64,000 nt of DNA. Origin: Pseudomonas sp. GTDB lineage: Bacteria; Pseudomonadota; Gammaproteobacteria; Pseudomonadales; Pseudomonadaceae. The first letter of the stretch is position 1. Every line of letters starts with the position of its first letter. The DNA lies in the NCBI RefSeq assembly GCF_030683065.1, contig NZ_JAUXMX010000040.1, positions 88,254 to 152,253 on the forward strand, written 5' to 3'. Positions 1-10,563 of the stretch are shown one piece after another. Position numbers and translations under genes: made by a program. The notes under the pieces are model-generated. The model searched no databases. It was not told the origin of the DNA and saw only the letters and a list, made by a program, of their open reading frames with translations.

Positions 1-217
1 CGAGCACCACCTCAATGATCTTGCGCCTGAACTCCCACACCACGGCAAGGATGGCGCCCAACTGGATAATGATATTGAAGGCCATTGCCCGCTCACCAGA
101 AAAACCAATGAGATCGGCGACTATGATTTGATGACCGGTACTGGATATCGGCAAGAACTCGGTAATACCCTCGACAATGCCCAAAATCAACGACTGTACG
201 GCGACCCAGAGATCCAT
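1..217 (-). CDS. uppP: Undecaprenyl-diphosphate phosphatase UppP (BacA), N-terminal part
   Basis: The window begins inside this gene, so only the first 72 residues are visible. They read [20 protein letters not shown] and continue [18 protein letters not shown], which contains the family's (E/Q)xxxE-type segment and the PISSTGH loop that form the active site. The enzyme dephosphorylates undecaprenyl pyrophosphate in the cytoplasmic membrane, recycling the lipid carrier used for peptidoglycan and O-antigen. The ATG is preceded on the minus strand by AGGAGCG at a good ribosome-binding distance. The remaining membrane segments lie beyond the window edge. Confidence 0.93.
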   Translation of the reverse strand, partial: MDLWVAVQSLILGIVEGITEFLPISSTGHQIIVADLIGFSGERAMAFNIIIQLGAILAVVWEFRRKIIEVVL

Positions 218-521
218 CAACGCTCCTAAAGCGTGCGGCATCTACCGCACGAACAACATAAATGAGTACGCCGCTGCTAAAGTCTTACACAGCGTTTAAC
301 CGCACGAAAAACCTGAAAACTCAGGTTTCAGCTCCGCGGGCCGAAATGCTATCAGAGACGAAAGCCTATTGCCGTATCAAGCAGGCTCATGCGCAAGCGC
401 GCGAGTGACATCTAACAGGAGAGCCGTAATCCAATTGGCGGAAGGTCTAGAACCCTAAGAGGCGCATTCAATATATAAGGGACGCGCCCTGACCCAGAAC
501 AAGAACCTAGAGAGCCATACT
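218..521. other. Divergent intergenic region uppP / chemoreceptor
   Basis: This spacer separates two divergently transcribed genes and should hold both promoters. I could not pick a convincing sigma-70 or FliA-type promoter by eye. The only clear structure is a perfect 8-bp hairpin near its middle, listed separately. Confidence 0.5.
309..328 (-). terminator. Hairpin with T-tract on the minus strand
   Basis: AAACCTGA and TCAGGTTT form a perfect 8-bp stem around a 4-base loop. Read on the minus strand it is followed by a run of T. No gene ends here in that direction, so it may instead protect uppP from upstream antisense transcription, or be chance. Confidence 0.3.
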
Positions 522-2156
522 ATGAACAGCCTACGCAGCCTGCCCATCAGTCGTCGCCTGTGGCTTATTCTGGGCGTCGCCATTCTCATGCTGAGCATTC
601 TTGGCGCGTTGATGCTGCAACAGATCCATCGCGACCTGTATGCCGCCAAAGAAGAGAAAACCCAACACGTGGTACAGAGCGCAGCCGGCATCCTTGCCCA
701 CTATCACAGCCTCGAGACAGCCGCCAAGCTCAGTCGTGAGGACGCGCAGCAACAGGCCATGGCGCTAATCCGGGGACTGCGCTACGACAGCCAGGAGTAT
801 TTCTGGATCAATGACCTGACGCCTACCATGGTCATGCATCCGACCAACCCCAAACTTGAAGGGCAGAACCTTTCGGGCTTCAAAGATCCAGACGGCAAAG
901 AGCTGTTCAATGAAATGGTGCGGGTCAGCAAGGCCAATGGCTCAGGCTTGGTCAACTATCGCTGGCCAAAGCCGGGCTCAAGCGACCCGGTAGCCAAGAC
1001 CTCCTTCGTGAGTTTGTTCCAGCCTTGGGGCTGGATCATCGGTTCCGGGGTATATGTCGATGATGTCCAGGCGCAATTCCAGACTCAGGTCTGGCGCACC
1101 GCGGGCATCAGCGGTGCAATCGCCCTCCTGATGGCTCTGCTGGTAACCCTGATCTCGCGCAGCATTACTCGCCCCCTGCAAGAGGCTGTCGATGCCATGG
1201 CCAATATAGCCAGCGGTGAAGGCGACCTCACTCAAGCCATGGCAGCAAACGGCAAGGACGAACTGACCGCCCTGGCTGAGCACTTCAATGCCTTCACCGA
1301 AAAATTGCGCCGCGTCATCCGCCAATCACTCGACTCTGCCCGAACCCTTGATGAAGCAGCGCGCTCGCTCGGCAGCATCGCTCGCGAAGCCCAGCAGCAT
1401 GGCCAACAGCAATCTCAGCAGATGGAACTGGTGGCCACGGCCATCAATGAGGTGACCTATGGCGTGCAGGATGTAGCGAAAAATGCCGAACATGCATCGA
1501 GCGAAGTACATACCGCCGAAGCCCAGGCAAGTCAGGGCCAGCAGAACATCGATGCCAGCCTGCGGCAGATCGGTCAACTCTCCGGCACTATCGATCAAGC
1601 GGTAGACGTGATCCAAAAGCTGGCCTTGGAGAGTACCCAGATAGGCAGCGTTCTGGAGGTGATACGCTCAATTGCCGAGCAGACCAACCTGCTCGCTCTC
1701 AATGCGGCAATTGAAGCTGCACGCGCGGGTGAACAAGGTCGCGGGTTTGCCGTGGTCGCCGACGAAGTGCGTTTGCTGGCCCAGCGCACCCAGCAATCGA
1801 CTGCTGAAATTCAGGGTATGATCGAGCGCTTGCAAGGCAACTCGGAAGCAGCAGTAAAGGTCATCAACGAAAGCAGTCGTGCCTCGCAGCTTACTGTCGA
1901 GCAGGCCAGTCAGGCCGGCGAGAGCCTGGGGCAAATCGCCCAATCACTGCGCAACCTGACCGGCTTGAATGCTTCGATCGCCAGCGCCACACTGCAGCAG
2001 TCGCAAGTTGTTGAAGATATCAATCAGAATGTTACCCAAGCGGCTGGCTTAGCCCACAGCAATGCGCTGGCAGCAGAACAGTCCAGCGAGGCCAGCCAGC
2101 GCCTGGGCCAACTGGCAGAGCAACTAAACCGAGTACTGGGTCAGTTTCGCGTGTGA
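522..2156 (+). CDS. Methyl-accepting chemotaxis protein with single-cache sensor
   Basis: This is a 544-residue transmembrane chemoreceptor. Membrane helix 1 spans about residues 12–33. A periplasmic sCache-type domain follows to about residue 190, with typical text such as [15 protein letters not shown] and [13 protein letters not shown]. Helix 2 spans about 192–213, then comes a HAMP domain, then a signalling domain whose hairpin tip [19 protein letters not shown] lies near residue 385. It should cluster with CheA and CheW at the pole and bias flagellar rotation. Related caches bind small carboxylates, but the ligand cannot be read here. There is no C-terminal CheR/CheB tethering pentapeptide. 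It is followed after 7 bp by a small gene that may be co-transcribed. Confidence 0.92.
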   Translation: MNSLRSLPISRRLWLILGVAILMLSILGALMLQQIHRDLYAAKEEKTQHVVQSAAGILAHYHSLETAAKLSREDAQQQAMALIRGLRYDSQEYFWINDLTPTMVMHPTNPKLEGQNLSGFKDPDGKELFNEMVRVSKANGSGLVNYRWPKPGSSDPVAKTSFVSLFQPWGWIIGSGVYVDDVQAQFQTQVWRTAGISGAIALLMALLVTLISRSITRPLQEAVDAMANIASGEGDLTQAMAANGKDELTALAEHFNAFTEKLRRVIRQSLDSARTLDEAARSLGSIAREAQQHGQQQSQQMELVATAINEVTYGVQDVAKNAEHASSEVHTAEAQASQGQQNIDASLRQIGQLSGTIDQAVDVIQKLALESTQIGSVLEVIRSIAEQTNLLALNAAIEAARAGEQGRGFAVVADEVRLLAQRTQQSTAEIQGMIERLQGNSEAAVKVINESSRASQLTVEQASQAGESLGQIAQSLRNLTGLNASIASATLQQSQVVEDINQNVTQAAGLAHSNALAAEQSSEASQRLGQLAEQLNRVLGQFRV

Positions 2157-2163
2157 GGCATGA

Positions 2164-2778
2164 ATGAGTGGGATGGAGCATCAGGAAGTCGACCTCGACC
2201 GGCCACAGAACCTGGACCTGATCTGGGATCTTGACAGCATGGCGCGTCGAGAACTGGCGGAGCGGTTCATCAAGTTGTTCGAGAATCGCTTATGCGTCTA
2301 TTCCGAATCCGTGCGCCAGCTCTATACCAACTACAACCTGCACTTCCCCCTCGACCAGCAACGCAAGATGGTGGTGCTGCCCAATCCCTATGCGTTCCAT
2401 GACACCCTGCACGGCATCGAGGCGCTTGCCGTGCGCAAAACCGGGCTATGCATATTGCCCGGTGTGGTACTGGGCAAGCCAGGCCTGCTGCTAAGTACAC
2501 AAATCAAAGATGGCGGACCGGCGCCGAAAACCATGCCGTTCAAACGCGCACTGGCGCAAATTATCAGCAATCAGAAGAAAGCCGGTGACGTGTTTCTACC
2601 CATCATGATGAAGGGGGATCTGCGCGAGTTCGACCAACAGATGCCCTACATCCACTTGCACCGCTTGCAAGTAACTCACCTCAATCGGTTATCGGTGTTC
2701 GAGCGCAATGACATTCAGCAGACCATTACCCGCAAGCTGCTAATGCTCTATCGCCAGGCGGATAGCCTGGCGTGCTAG
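2164..2778 (+). CDS. Conserved hypothetical protein, 204 aa
   Basis: I do not recognise the family. The protein is soluble in appearance, with no signal peptide or membrane segment. It has a mixed alpha/beta composition and a basic C-terminus (QQTITRKLLMLYRQADSLAC). It starts 7 bp after the chemoreceptor stop, so co-transcription is likely. A second in-frame ATG three codons in (MEHQEVDL) is an alternative start. The stop codon lies in the loop of a perfect 7-bp hairpin (CCTGGCG/CGCCAGG, 2766–2785), which may act for both this gene and the convergent one downstream, though no T-tract follows. Confidence 0.72.
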   Translation: MSGMEHQEVDLDRPQNLDLIWDLDSMARRELAERFIKLFENRLCVYSESVRQLYTNYNLHFPLDQQRKMVVLPNPYAFHDTLHGIEALAVRKTGLCILPGVVLGKPGLLLSTQIKDGGPAPKTMPFKRALAQIISNQKKAGDVFLPIMMKGDLREFDQQMPYIHLHRLQVTHLNRLSVFERNDIQQTITRKLLMLYRQADSLAC

Positions 2779-2796
2779 CGCCAGGCCGACGGTCAC

Positions 2797-3264
2797 TCAT
2801 GCAACCAGTACACTGGCCCAAGCCAGTAACAGGCTGAGCGAGACGACCACTGTCAGCGGCATGCGCAGGCTTGAATACCACCGTGGGGCCAGCCCCAACT
2901 TGACGGCATGTACGTCAGCAAAATAAAGCCCCACAAACGCGATGAGCAACGTTGGCAAGGCCAGCGCCATTGGCAGCCCGGCAGAAATGGCCAGCCAGCC
3001 AAGCAAGGGGGGGATTACCGACAGGCCTAACTGGATCTGCGCTTGCTCATCAGCCTCCTCGGCACGCATCGCCAAGCCCCAATGGATCGCTCCCATAAAA
3101 GCCAGAATCAAGGCTGCATAATCCAACAAAGCCTCAAGCACGAAAGGACGCCAACCCAGTGGGATCACCCAGATCCCCAGCGCTCCGCTGACAAAGGGTA
3201 GCAATCCGGCAAAACCGAGCAAAACTGCAATCTGCGGTGGTTTTTCGGCGTAAAAGGGGTGCAT
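2797..3264 (-). CDS. DUF3429 family membrane protein
   Basis: This 155-residue integral membrane protein has about five hydrophobic segments and the pattern ALLDYAALILAFMGAIHWGL, typical of the DUF3429 family. No biochemical function is established for that family. It converges on the preceding 204-residue gene and diverges from queD. Family placement is from recognised sequence pattern; location in the inner membrane is inferred from hydrophobicity. Confidence 0.8.
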   Translation of the reverse strand: MHPFYAEKPPQIAVLLGFAGLLPFVSGALGIWVIPLGWRPFVLEALLDYAALILAFMGAIHWGLAMRAEEADEQAQIQLGLSVIPPLLGWLAISAGLPMALALPTLLIAFVGLYFADVHAVKLGLAPRWYSSLRMPLTVVVSLSLLLAWASVLVA

Positions 3265-3475
3265 TGGCTACTCCTGATTTTCTGTTTTATGCCGCCATAG
3301 CATGCTGCTTGCGTGCGCATTGGGCAAAGACCATAGGGTCATTTCCAGCGGTAAACGGTGATGAGACTCGCCGTCGTCTCGACTTAGGCAAGCCATACAC
3401 GCCAATCGAGCGCGCCGAATGTCACAAAAGCACGCGCCCCGGCATTGAGTATCTGGCATGCCCGGCAGCACTGCA

Positions 3476-3506
3476 TTGGTTAAAGCACAACCTGAACTGT
3501 TAATAT
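3476..3506 (+). promoter_or_regulatory. Possible sigma-70 promoter for queD
   Basis: TTGGTT is followed after 18 bp by TTAATA (or TAATAT one base later), about 50 bp before the queD start. I saw no preQ1 riboswitch in this leader. Confidence 0.35.
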
Positions 3507-3557
3507 CACACCTTATCGGAGCGATGATTTCAGTCGCGTATTTTAGAGAGACAACCT

Positions 3558-3914
3558 GTGGAACTGTTCAAAGAGTTTACCTTCGAAGCTGCCCATCGAC
3601 TTCCCCATGTGCCTGCAGGGCATAAATGTGGACGCTTGCACGGCCATTCTTTTCGCGTTGCCGTGTATATCGAAGGTGAGGTCGACCCTTATACCGGCTG
3701 GATTCGCGACTTCTCTGAGATCAAAGCGATCTTCAAGCCACTCTACGAACAGCTTGATCATAACTACCTGAACGAAATTCCTGGCCTGGAAAACCCAACC
3801 AGCGAAGTCGTCGCCAAATGGATCTGGCAACAGCTCAAGCCTCTACTCCCGGAATTGTCCCGCATCCGCATCCACGAAACCTGCACCAGTGGCTGCGAAT
3901 ACCGCGGAGACTGA
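3558..3914 (+). CDS. queD: 6-carboxy-5,6,7,8-tetrahydropterin synthase QueD
   Basis: This 118-residue enzyme converts dihydroneopterin triphosphate to 6-carboxytetrahydropterin, the second step toward preQ0 and queuosine in tRNA. Zinc ligands are visible as His13 (AAHRLP), His28 and His30 (HGH), and the catalytic cysteine is Cys24 in [12 protein letters not shown]. The conserved DHNYLNEI segment and a C-terminal [10 protein letters not shown] are present, and length is normal for the family. The start is GTG; the frame opens directly into the conserved first beta strand ([13 protein letters not shown]), so this start is preferred. It appears to be monocistronic. Confidence 0.93.
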   Translation: MELFKEFTFEAAHRLPHVPAGHKCGRLHGHSFRVAVYIEGEVDPYTGWIRDFSEIKAIFKPLYEQLDHNYLNEIPGLENPTSEVVAKWIWQQLKPLLPELSRIRIHETCTSGCEYRGD

Positions 3915-4024
3915 GCCAACCGTCGCCCCACCTCGGTTCAGGCGCTATTGCCGTTAAGCGCGGCTGTTGGCGGGGCTGTCAGCGGCAGCCCATAAGGCCT
4001 TGTGGGACAGCATGCGCTGTGGCT

Positions 4025-4705
4025 TTAGTCCGTTAGAAATCCCGCCACCGTATCGGCTGCAGTCTGCATATGCTGCGCATGTGTGAAGCCTGAGCGCTGC
4101 AGCGGCTTGAGGTCGTGATCGCCACTCGCCAGCCAGTGCAACATCACCGCCTCGGCAAGTTGATAACTCGCTACTGTCTGGCGATCGCCTAAGGCGTCAC
4201 GCTCGCCCTGGACAATCAGGGTCGGTGTGCGCAGTTCGGCAAGGTGCGCGACCCGCGGCTTGTCCGGCTTGCCAACGGCATAAAACGGATAACCCAGGCA
4301 CACCAGCGCATCAGCGCCCAGCTCATCGGCGACCAAGCTGGCCATGCGTCCGCCCATGGACTTGCCGCCGATAGCCAGTGGGCCTGCGACTTGATGGCGC
4401 ACCTGGGTATACACCTCACGCCATTTCTCCAGCAGCTTGGCCTGGGGGTTCGGGGGGCGTTTCTTGCCATCCAGGCGCCGCGCGGCCATGTAGTCGAACT
4501 CGAAGCGCAGCACCGCAACCCCACGTGCAGCGAGCAGTTGCGCCATCTGCGTCATGAATTCGCTGTCCATCGGCGCGCCCGCACCATGAGCCACGATCAG
4601 GGTGGCTTTTGCCGCAGCAACCGGCCGATTCCACAGCCATTCTTCTTGCCCCGCCGGCCGTGCGCATTGATCCCCGTCAATACCGGCACTTTGCCCTTTG
4701 TTCAT
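4025..4705 (-). CDS. Alpha/beta hydrolase of the KANL3/Tex30 type
   Basis: This 226-residue serine hydrolase-like protein shows [15 protein letters not shown] (oxyanion region), the nucleophile elbow GGKSMGGRM, a likely acid in QGERDALG and a histidine in SGDHDLKP, in the order expected for an alpha/beta hydrolase triad. Relatives in bacteria have no firm substrate, and the gene gives no context clue. The ATG at 4705 was chosen because GGAG lies 6 bases upstream and because the open frame further upstream is low-complexity and non-homologous. It is divergent from the first ccoN. Confidence 0.82.
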   Translation of the reverse strand: MNKGQSAGIDGDQCARPAGQEEWLWNRPVAAAKATLIVAHGAGAPMDSEFMTQMAQLLAARGVAVLRFEFDYMAARRLDGKKRPPNPQAKLLEKWREVYTQVRHQVAGPLAIGGKSMGGRMASLVADELGADALVCLGYPFYAVGKPDKPRVAHLAELRTPTLIVQGERDALGDRQTVASYQLAEAVMLHWLASGDHDLKPLQRSGFTHAQHMQTAADTVAGFLTD

Positions 4706-4810
4706 GCTTACTCCGCTCTTAGAAGTCTTTTGCCATGTGTCAGAGCAACTGCTCGCGCACGGCCAATTGTTTTGAATGATCTGCCCATAACCGTGGATGG
4801 AAGCCCAGAC

Positions 4811-6250
4811 ATGAACACTACAATCAGTTCCGCCTACAACTACAAGGTGGTTCGCCAATTTGCCATCATGACAGTGGTGTGGGGCATAGTCGGTATGGCG
4901 GTCGGCGTATTGATCGCCGCACAACTCGCCTGGCCCGCACTCAACTTCGACCTGCCGTGGCTCAGCTTCGGGCGCCTGCGCCCGCTGCACACCAACGCGG
5001 TGATCTTCGCCTTCGGCGGCTGTGCGCTATTTGCAACCAGCTACTATGCGGTGCAACGCACCTCACAGGCGACCCTCTTTGCGCCCAAGTTGGCGGCATT
5101 CACCTTTTGGGGCTGGCAGGCAGTAATCTTGCTGGCCGCCATCAGTCTGCCGCTTGGCTTTACCAGCTCCAAGGAATACGCGGAACTGGAATGGCCGATC
5201 GATATATTGATCACCGTGGTCTGGGTCAGCTATGCCATCGTGTTCTTTGGCACGATCATGAAGCGCAAGGTTAGCCACATCTACGTGGGTAACTGGTTCT
5301 TCGGTGGCTTCATCCTCACCGTGGCCATCTTGCACCTGGTCAATAACATGGCCATTCCGGTGACCTTCACCAAATCGTATTCGGCCTACGCAGGCGCTAC
5401 CGATGCGATGATCCAGTGGTGGTACGGGCACAACGCAGTAGGCTTTTTCCTGACTGCCGGCTTCCTCGGCATGATGTACTACTTCGTGCCCAAGCAAGCA
5501 CAACGTCCTGTGTACTCCTATCGCCTGTCGATCGTGCACTTCTGGGCACTGATTGCCGTCTACATCTGGGCTGGCCCGCACCACCTGCACTACACCGCGC
5601 TGCCGGATTGGGCGCAGAGCCTGGGCATGGTGATGTCGCTGATTCTGCTGGCTCCGAGCTGGGGCGGCATGATCAACGGCATGATGACCTTGTCGGGCGC
5701 ATGGCATAAGTTGCGTACCGACCCGATTCTGCGCTTTCTGGTGGTGTCCCTGGCCTTCTACGGCATGAGCACCTTCGAAGGCCCGATGATGGCGATCAAG
5801 ACCGTCAACGCCCTGTCTCACTACACCGACTGGACCATCGGCCACGTTCACGCCGGCGCTCTTGGCTGGGTAGCCATGGTATCGATCGGTTCGATGTACC
5901 ACATGATCCCGAAAGTCTTCGGTCGCGACGAAATGCACAGCATCGGTTTGATCAATGTGCACTTCTGGCTGGCCACTATCGGCACCGTGCTCTACATCGC
6001 CTCGATGTGGGTCAACGGCATCGCCCAAGGCCTGATGTGGCGTGCAGTCAACGAAGACGGCACCCTCACCTACTCCTTCGTCGAAGCCCTTGAAGCCAGT
6101 CACCCCGGCTTTCTGGTACGCCTGATCGGCGGCTCGATCTTCTTCAGCGGCATGCTGGTGATGGCCTGGAACGTCTGGCAGACCGTGCGCCATACCAAGG
6201 CCGCCGAGCGGGAAGCCGCTGCACAGTATTCGGTTGAAGGAGCCCACTGA
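4811..6250 (+). CDS. ccoN: Cytochrome cbb3 oxidase catalytic subunit CcoN (first operon)
   Basis: This 479-residue heme-copper oxidase subunit I reduces oxygen at a heme b3–CuB centre with high oxygen affinity. His60 ([10 protein letters not shown]) matches the low-spin heme b ligand. His207 ([11 protein letters not shown]) and the pair in WAGPHHLHY match the CuB ligands. The closely spaced histidines in [13 protein letters not shown] match the heme ligands. About twelve membrane helices are visible. The open frame extends far upstream, but the start [18 protein letters not shown] with GGAAG before it aligns with the second copy. I saw no convincing Anr box upstream. The TGA overlaps the ccoO ATG. 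Paralogue numbering differs between Pseudomonas species, so none is assigned. Confidence 0.96.
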   Translation: MNTTISSAYNYKVVRQFAIMTVVWGIVGMAVGVLIAAQLAWPALNFDLPWLSFGRLRPLHTNAVIFAFGGCALFATSYYAVQRTSQATLFAPKLAAFTFWGWQAVILLAAISLPLGFTSSKEYAELEWPIDILITVVWVSYAIVFFGTIMKRKVSHIYVGNWFFGGFILTVAILHLVNNMAIPVTFTKSYSAYAGATDAMIQWWYGHNAVGFFLTAGFLGMMYYFVPKQAQRPVYSYRLSIVHFWALIAVYIWAGPHHLHYTALPDWAQSLGMVMSLILLAPSWGGMINGMMTLSGAWHKLRTDPILRFLVVSLAFYGMSTFEGPMMAIKTVNALSHYTDWTIGHVHAGALGWVAMVSIGSMYHMIPKVFGRDEMHSIGLINVHFWLATIGTVLYIASMWVNGIAQGLMWRAVNEDGTLTYSFVEALEASHPGFLVRLIGGSIFFSGMLVMAWNVWQTVRHTKAAEREAAAQYSVEGAH

Positions 6251-6858
6251 TGAGACACGAAATACTCGAGAAGAATATCGGCCTGATGGCACTGCTGATG
6301 GTGCTCGCCGTCAGCGTCGGTGGCCTGACCCAGATCGTCCCGCTGTTCTTCCAGGACACGGTCAATGAGCCGGTGGTTGGCCTCAGGCCTTACACCGCGC
6401 TGCAGCTGGAAGGCCGCGATATCTATATCCGCGAAGGCTGCGTTGGCTGCCACTCGCAGATGATCCGGCCGTTCCGTGCTGAAACCGAACGCTATGGCCA
6501 CTACTCGGTCGCTGGCGAAAGCGTTTACGACCATCCGTTCCTCTGGGGCTCCAAGCGTACCGGGCCGGATTTGGCCCGAGTCGGCGGCCGCTACTCGGAT
6601 GAGTGGCACCGCGCCCACCTGTACAACCCGCGCAATGTAGTGCCTGAGTCGAAGATGCCATCTTACCCATGGCTGGTGGAGAACACCCTGGACGGCAAGG
6701 ACACCGCCGCCAAGTTCAAGGCACTGCGCATGGTTGGCGTGCCTTACAGCGACGAAGACGTCGCTGGTGCCGCCGAGGCGGTCAAGGGCAAAAGCGAGAT
6801 GGACGCCATGGTCGCCTATCTGCAAGTACTCGGCACCGCCGTCAAAAACAAGAGGTAG
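6250..6858 (+). CDS. ccoO: Cytochrome cbb3 oxidase monoheme subunit CcoO (first operon)
   Basis: This 202-residue subunit has one N-terminal membrane anchor (about residues 9–34) and a periplasmic cytochrome c domain. The single heme site is Cys64-Val-Gly-Cys67-His68, and [10 protein letters not shown] supplies the probable axial methionine. It passes electrons from CcoP to CcoN. Its ATG overlaps the ccoN stop, indicating translational coupling. It is nearly identical to the second copy except around residues 40–60 and 160–180. Confidence 0.96.
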   Translation: MRHEILEKNIGLMALLMVLAVSVGGLTQIVPLFFQDTVNEPVVGLRPYTALQLEGRDIYIREGCVGCHSQMIRPFRAETERYGHYSVAGESVYDHPFLWGSKRTGPDLARVGGRYSDEWHRAHLYNPRNVVPESKMPSYPWLVENTLDGKDTAAKFKALRMVGVPYSDEDVAGAAEAVKGKSEMDAMVAYLQVLGTAVKNKR

Positions 6859-6861
6859 GCC

Positions 6862-7047
6862 ATGTCATTCGCAATCATTGATATCGGCATCTTGCGCGGT
6901 ATAGGTACGGCACTGGTCCTGCTGTCCTTCGTCTGCGTCACGCTCTGGGCATACAGCAGCAAGCGTCGCGCCACGTTCGACGAGGCGGCACTCCTGCCTT
7001 TTGCCGATGAACCCACGTCTGCTGCACCGAGGAGCAACACCCCATGA
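6862..7047 (+). CDS. ccoQ: Cytochrome cbb3 oxidase small subunit CcoQ (first operon)
   Basis: This 61-residue protein has one membrane helix (about residues 9–28) followed by a charged tail with [13 protein letters not shown], the usual CcoQ ending in Pseudomonas. Family members help stabilise the complex and its association with CcoP. The gene sits 3 bp after ccoO, and its stop overlaps the ccoP start by 4 bp. Confidence 0.92.
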   Translation: MSFAIIDIGILRGIGTALVLLSFVCVTLWAYSSKRRATFDEAALLPFADEPTSAAPRSNTP

Positions 7048-7973
7048 GCACCTTCTGGAGCTGGTATGTAACCCTGCTGACCGTTGGCACCCTGCTCGCC
7101 CTGTTCTGGCTGATCTTCGCGACCCGCAAGGGCGAGGCGCACAAGAGCGAGACCGAGCAGACCATGGGTCACTCCTTCGATGGCATTGAGGAATATGACA
7201 ACCCACTGCCCAAGTGGTGGTTCATGTTGTTCATCGGCACGCTGATCTTTTCCATCGGCTACCTGGTCCTCTACCCGGGCCTTGGCAACTGGAAAGGCCT
7301 GCTGCCAGGCTACGAAGATGGCTGGACCCAAGTCGCACAATGGGAACGTGAAGTTGATCAGGCCGATGCACTGTACGGGCCAATCTTCGCCAAATATGCC
7401 GCCATGCCCTTGGAAGAAGTAGCCAAAGACGAGCAGGCACTAAAAATGGGTGGCCGCATGTTCTCCACCTACTGCTCGGTTTGCCATGGTTCCGACGCCA
7501 AGGGTTCGGCGGGCTTTCCTAACCTTGCCGACAACCATTGGCGTTGGGGCAGCGAGCCCGCGACGATTAAGACCAGCATCCTCAATGGCCGCATGGGCGT
7601 AATGCCGGCGTGGAGCCAAGTGATTGGCGAAGACGGCGTTCAGCAAGTTGCCGCCTATGTGCGCCACGACCTCGCAGGCTTACCACTGCCTGCCGACAAG
7701 TCGTTTGATCCGCAACGGGGGGCGCAGCTGTATGCCACCAACTGCCAGGCTTGCCACGGCGCAGAAGGCAAAGGTATGGCCATGCTCGGCGCACCCGACC
7801 TGACTAAGCCCGCCGGCTGGATCTACGGCAGCAGCCTGGTGCAATTGCAACAGACCATCCGTCACGGCCGTAACGGCCAGATGCCGGCCCAAGAGCAGTA
7901 CCTGGGCAACGACAAGGTGCACCTGTTGACCGCCTATGTAATGAGCCTGAGCCAGGGGCAGAAGGCAGAGTAA
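7044..7973 (+). CDS. ccoP: Cytochrome cbb3 oxidase diheme subunit CcoP (first operon)
   Basis: This 309-residue subunit has two N-terminal membrane helices (about 8–26 and 58–78) and two periplasmic cytochrome c domains. The heme sites are Cys144-Ser-Val-Cys147-His148 and Cys234-Gln-Ala-Cys237-His238. It accepts electrons from soluble cytochromes and feeds CcoO. It is 19 residues shorter than the second copy, mainly because it lacks the extra linker before the first cytochrome domain. It is the last gene of the operon; an imperfect 10-bp hairpin follows. Confidence 0.95.
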   Translation: MSTFWSWYVTLLTVGTLLALFWLIFATRKGEAHKSETEQTMGHSFDGIEEYDNPLPKWWFMLFIGTLIFSIGYLVLYPGLGNWKGLLPGYEDGWTQVAQWEREVDQADALYGPIFAKYAAMPLEEVAKDEQALKMGGRMFSTYCSVCHGSDAKGSAGFPNLADNHWRWGSEPATIKTSILNGRMGVMPAWSQVIGEDGVQQVAAYVRHDLAGLPLPADKSFDPQRGAQLYATNCQACHGAEGKGMAMLGAPDLTKPAGWIYGSSLVQLQQTIRHGRNGQMPAQEQYLGNDKVHLLTAYVMSLSQGQKAE

Positions 7974-8321
7974 GCCTCCCCGTAAAATTGGCGGCAGCCT
8001 GCTGTCGCCAACCCCCTCAACACCCCCTCTACCGCCAGCCGCAGCAGGTGCGACGCAACGTCGCATAAGCTCGCTACGGCTTGGTCATTTCTTGATTTGA
8101 GTTAAGCTTGGCCTCAGTCGTAAGACACCGTGACCCAGGGCAAGGTTTTTCCTGCGCGGTTTCCCAGCTGTCGTCAGACGCTGTCAAACACTCCCAAACC
8201 CTTGCCCAAAGCCTTCGAACGCACGACCCGGCGGGCCTGCAAGATTGCAATGCCCCCCTGTCTTCTCCATACTTGCCGCCGATTTTTGCCCCTAAAAAAT
8301 CCATTAACCGTGGAAGCCAGC
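7974..8321. other. Regulatory spacer between the two cbb3 operons
   Basis: This 350-bp spacer holds a hairpin just after ccoP (TTGGCGGCAG pairing with CTGTCGCCAA, 7988–8011, no T-tract), an Anr-like box at 8092 and a long leader before the second ccoN. An upstream open frame continuous with ccoN is judged non-coding because it lacks similarity to CcoN. Confidence 0.5.
8092..8105 (+). promoter_or_regulatory. Anr/FNR-like box upstream of the second ccoN
   Basis: TTGAT-TTGA-GTTAA has one perfect half-site, and the other matches three of five positions of ATCAA. Oxygen-controlled expression of one of the two cbb3 operons by Anr is known in Pseudomonas, and anr itself lies 11 kb downstream. The promoter elements downstream of the box are not clear, so the site is tentative. 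Confidence 0.5.
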
Positions 8322-9764
8322 ATGAGCACAGCAATCAGTCAGACTGCTTATAACTACAAGGTGGTACGCCAATTCGCCGTGATGACGGTGATTTGGGGAG
8401 TCATTGGTATGCTTCTAGGTGTGTTCATCGCCGCACAACTCGTGTGGCCGGAACTCAACCTGGGCATGGAATGGACGAGCTTCGGCCGTCTGCGCCCCCT
8501 GCACACCAACGCGGTGATCTTCGCCTTCGGCGGATGCGCACTCATGGCCACATCTTTCTATGTGGTGCAACGCACCAGTCAGGCTCGCCTGATCTCCGAC
8601 GGTTTGGCGTCATTCGTGTTCTGGGGCTGGCAGGCAGTGATCGTACTGGCCGTCATCACCCTGCCGATGGGCTTCACCGGCAGCAAGGAATACGCCGAAC
8701 TGGAATGGCCGATCGATGTTCTGATCACCATTGTCTGGGTCGCTTACGCGATTGTGTTCTTCGGCACCGTGGTCAAGCGCAAAACCAAGCACATCTATGT
8801 GGGCAACTGGTTCTACGGCGCATTCATCCTGGTCACCGCCATGCTGCACATCGTCAACAGCGCTGCTGTGCCGGTGAGCCTGTTCAAGTCGTACTCGATG
8901 TACGCCGGCGCGACCGATGCAATGATCCAGTGGTGGTACGGCCACAACGCAGTAGGTTTCTTCCTGACCACCGGCTTCCTGGGGATGATGTACTACTTTG
9001 TCCCCAAACAAGCCGAGCGGCCGATCTACTCGTATCGCCTGTCCATCGTGCATTTCTGGGCACTGATCACCCTGTACATCTGGGCCGGCCCGCACCACCT
9101 GCACTACACCGCACTGCCGGATTGGGCGCAAAGCCTGGGCATGGCGATGTCGCTGATTCTGCTGGCGCCAAGCTGGGGCGGCATGATCAACGGCATGATG
9201 AGCCTGTCGGGCGCCTGGCATAAGCTGCGCACTGACCCGATCCTGCGCTTCCTGGTGGTATCGCTGGCCTTCTACGGCATGTCGACCTTTGAAGGTCCGA
9301 TGATGGCGATCAAGACCGTCAATGCCCTGTCGCACTACACCGACTGGACCATCGGCCACGTACATGCCGGCGCTCTCGGCTGGGTAGCGATGATCTCCAT
9401 TGGCGCGCTTTATCACTTGATCCCGAAGGTCTATGGCCGCGAGCAGATGCACAGCATTGCGCTGATCAACCTGCACTTCTGGCTGGCCACTATCGGTACC
9501 GTGCTTTATATCGCCTCGATGTGGGTCAACGGCATCACCCAGGGTTTGATGTGGCGCGCAGTCAACCAGGACGGCACCCTCACCTACTCCTTCGTCGAAG
9601 CACTGGAAGCCAGCCATCCTGGGTTCGTGGTGCGCATGATCGGCGGCATGTTCTTCGTCACCGGCATGTTGTTGATGGCTTACAACACCTACCGCACCGT
9701 GCGAGTCGCCAAGCCAGCTGAATACGAAGCGGCCGCGCAGTTCAACGCTGGGAGCGCTCACTGA
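8322..9764 (+). CDS. ccoN: Cytochrome cbb3 oxidase catalytic subunit CcoN (second operon)
   Basis: This 480-residue heme-copper oxidase subunit is a close paralogue of the first CcoN. It has the same ligand motifs: [30 protein letters not shown] and [13 protein letters not shown]. Differences concentrate at the N-terminus, in loops such as [17 protein letters not shown], and near the C-terminus. The start [19 protein letters not shown] is chosen by alignment with the first copy and by a GGAAG Shine-Dalgarno 6 bases upstream. A candidate Anr box lies about 220 bp upstream. The TGA overlaps the ccoO ATG. Confidence 0.96.
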   Translation: MSTAISQTAYNYKVVRQFAVMTVIWGVIGMLLGVFIAAQLVWPELNLGMEWTSFGRLRPLHTNAVIFAFGGCALMATSFYVVQRTSQARLISDGLASFVFWGWQAVIVLAVITLPMGFTGSKEYAELEWPIDVLITIVWVAYAIVFFGTVVKRKTKHIYVGNWFYGAFILVTAMLHIVNSAAVPVSLFKSYSMYAGATDAMIQWWYGHNAVGFFLTTGFLGMMYYFVPKQAERPIYSYRLSIVHFWALITLYIWAGPHHLHYTALPDWAQSLGMAMSLILLAPSWGGMINGMMSLSGAWHKLRTDPILRFLVVSLAFYGMSTFEGPMMAIKTVNALSHYTDWTIGHVHAGALGWVAMISIGALYHLIPKVYGREQMHSIALINLHFWLATIGTVLYIASMWVNGITQGLMWRAVNQDGTLTYSFVEALEASHPGFVVRMIGGMFFVTGMLLMAYNTYRTVRVAKPAEYEAAAQFNAGSAH

Positions 9765-10372
9765 TGAAACACGAAATCATCGAGAAGAATATCGGCCTGA
9801 TGGCGCTGCTGATGGTTCTCGCCGTCAGCGTCGGCGGCCTGACCCAGATCGTGCCGCTGTTTTTCCAGGATGTGGTTAATGAGCCGGTGGAAGGCATGAA
9901 GCCTTACACCGCACTGCAACTGGAAGGCCGTGACATTTATATCGCCAATGGTTGCGTCGGCTGCCACTCGCAGATGATCCGCCCATTCCGCGCTGAAACC
10001 GAGCGCTACGGCCACTACTCGGTCGCCGGCGAAAGCGTCTACGACCACCCGTTCTTATGGGGCTCAAAACGTACCGGTCCGGACCTGGCCCGGGTTGGCG
10101 GCCGCTACTCGGACGAGTGGCAACGCGCCCACCTGTACAACCCGCGCAACGTGGTGCCCGAGTCGAAGATGCCGGCCTACCCTTGGCTGGTTGAGCACAA
10201 ACTCGACGGCAAGGACACAGCCAAGAAGATGGAAGTCATGCGTGGCTTTGGTATCCCCTACACAGATGAAGACATCGCCGGGGCCAAGGACGCAGTGAAG
10301 GGCAAGACTGAAATGGACGCGCTGGTCGCGTACCTGCAGGTCCTTGGCACGTCAATCAAGAACAAACGGTAA
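9764..10372 (+). CDS. ccoO: Cytochrome cbb3 oxidase monoheme subunit CcoO (second operon)
   Basis: This 202-residue membrane-anchored cytochrome c subunit has heme motif CVGCH at residues 64–68 and the conserved [10 protein letters not shown]. It is transcribed with the other second-operon subunits and overlaps ccoN by 3 bases. It mediates electron transfer from CcoP to CcoN on the periplasmic face. Confidence 0.96.
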   Translation: MKHEIIEKNIGLMALLMVLAVSVGGLTQIVPLFFQDVVNEPVEGMKPYTALQLEGRDIYIANGCVGCHSQMIRPFRAETERYGHYSVAGESVYDHPFLWGSKRTGPDLARVGGRYSDEWQRAHLYNPRNVVPESKMPAYPWLVEHKLDGKDTAKKMEVMRGFGIPYTDEDIAGAKDAVKGKTEMDALVAYLQVLGTSIKNKR

Positions 10373-10377
10373 CGCAC

Positions 10378-10563
10378 ATGGATATCGGGACTATTCGCGG
10401 TATAGGCACAGTAGTGGTGTTCATTGCCTTTATTGGCTTGGTGCTCTGGGCCTACAGCAGCCGACGCAAAGAAAACTTTGACGAGGCCGCCAACCTGCCC
10501 TTCGCCGACGAGCCCAAACCCAGTGAGCGCGACGAGAAATCTTCCAGGAGCAATAACCAATGA
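10378..10563 (+). CDS. ccoQ: Cytochrome cbb3 oxidase small subunit CcoQ (second operon)
   Basis: This 61-residue single-helix protein reads [20 protein letters not shown] at its start and carries the CcoQ tail [14 protein letters not shown]. It overlaps ccoP by 4 bp. The N-terminus is 4 residues shorter and the tail 4 residues longer than in the first copy. Confidence 0.92.
   Translation: MDIGTIRGIGTVVVFIAFIGLVLWAYSSRRKENFDEAANLPFADEPKPSERDEKSSRSNNQ

Noticed and set aside
3265..3557. preQ1 riboswitch before queD
   Set aside because: No preQ1 aptamer-like core was seen in the leader; only a possible sigma-70 promoter.
4244..4810. N-terminal extension of the first CcoN
   Set aside because: The frame is open far upstream but overlaps the divergent hydrolase gene, and the second CcoN starts at the equivalent [13 protein letters not shown] position.
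5063..6292. Long open frame of 409 codons antisense to the first ccoN
   Set aside because: It mirrors the codon structure of ccoN, has histidine/glycine-rich low-complexity text and no recognisable family. A similar antisense frame occurs opposite the second ccoN, as expected for a shadow.
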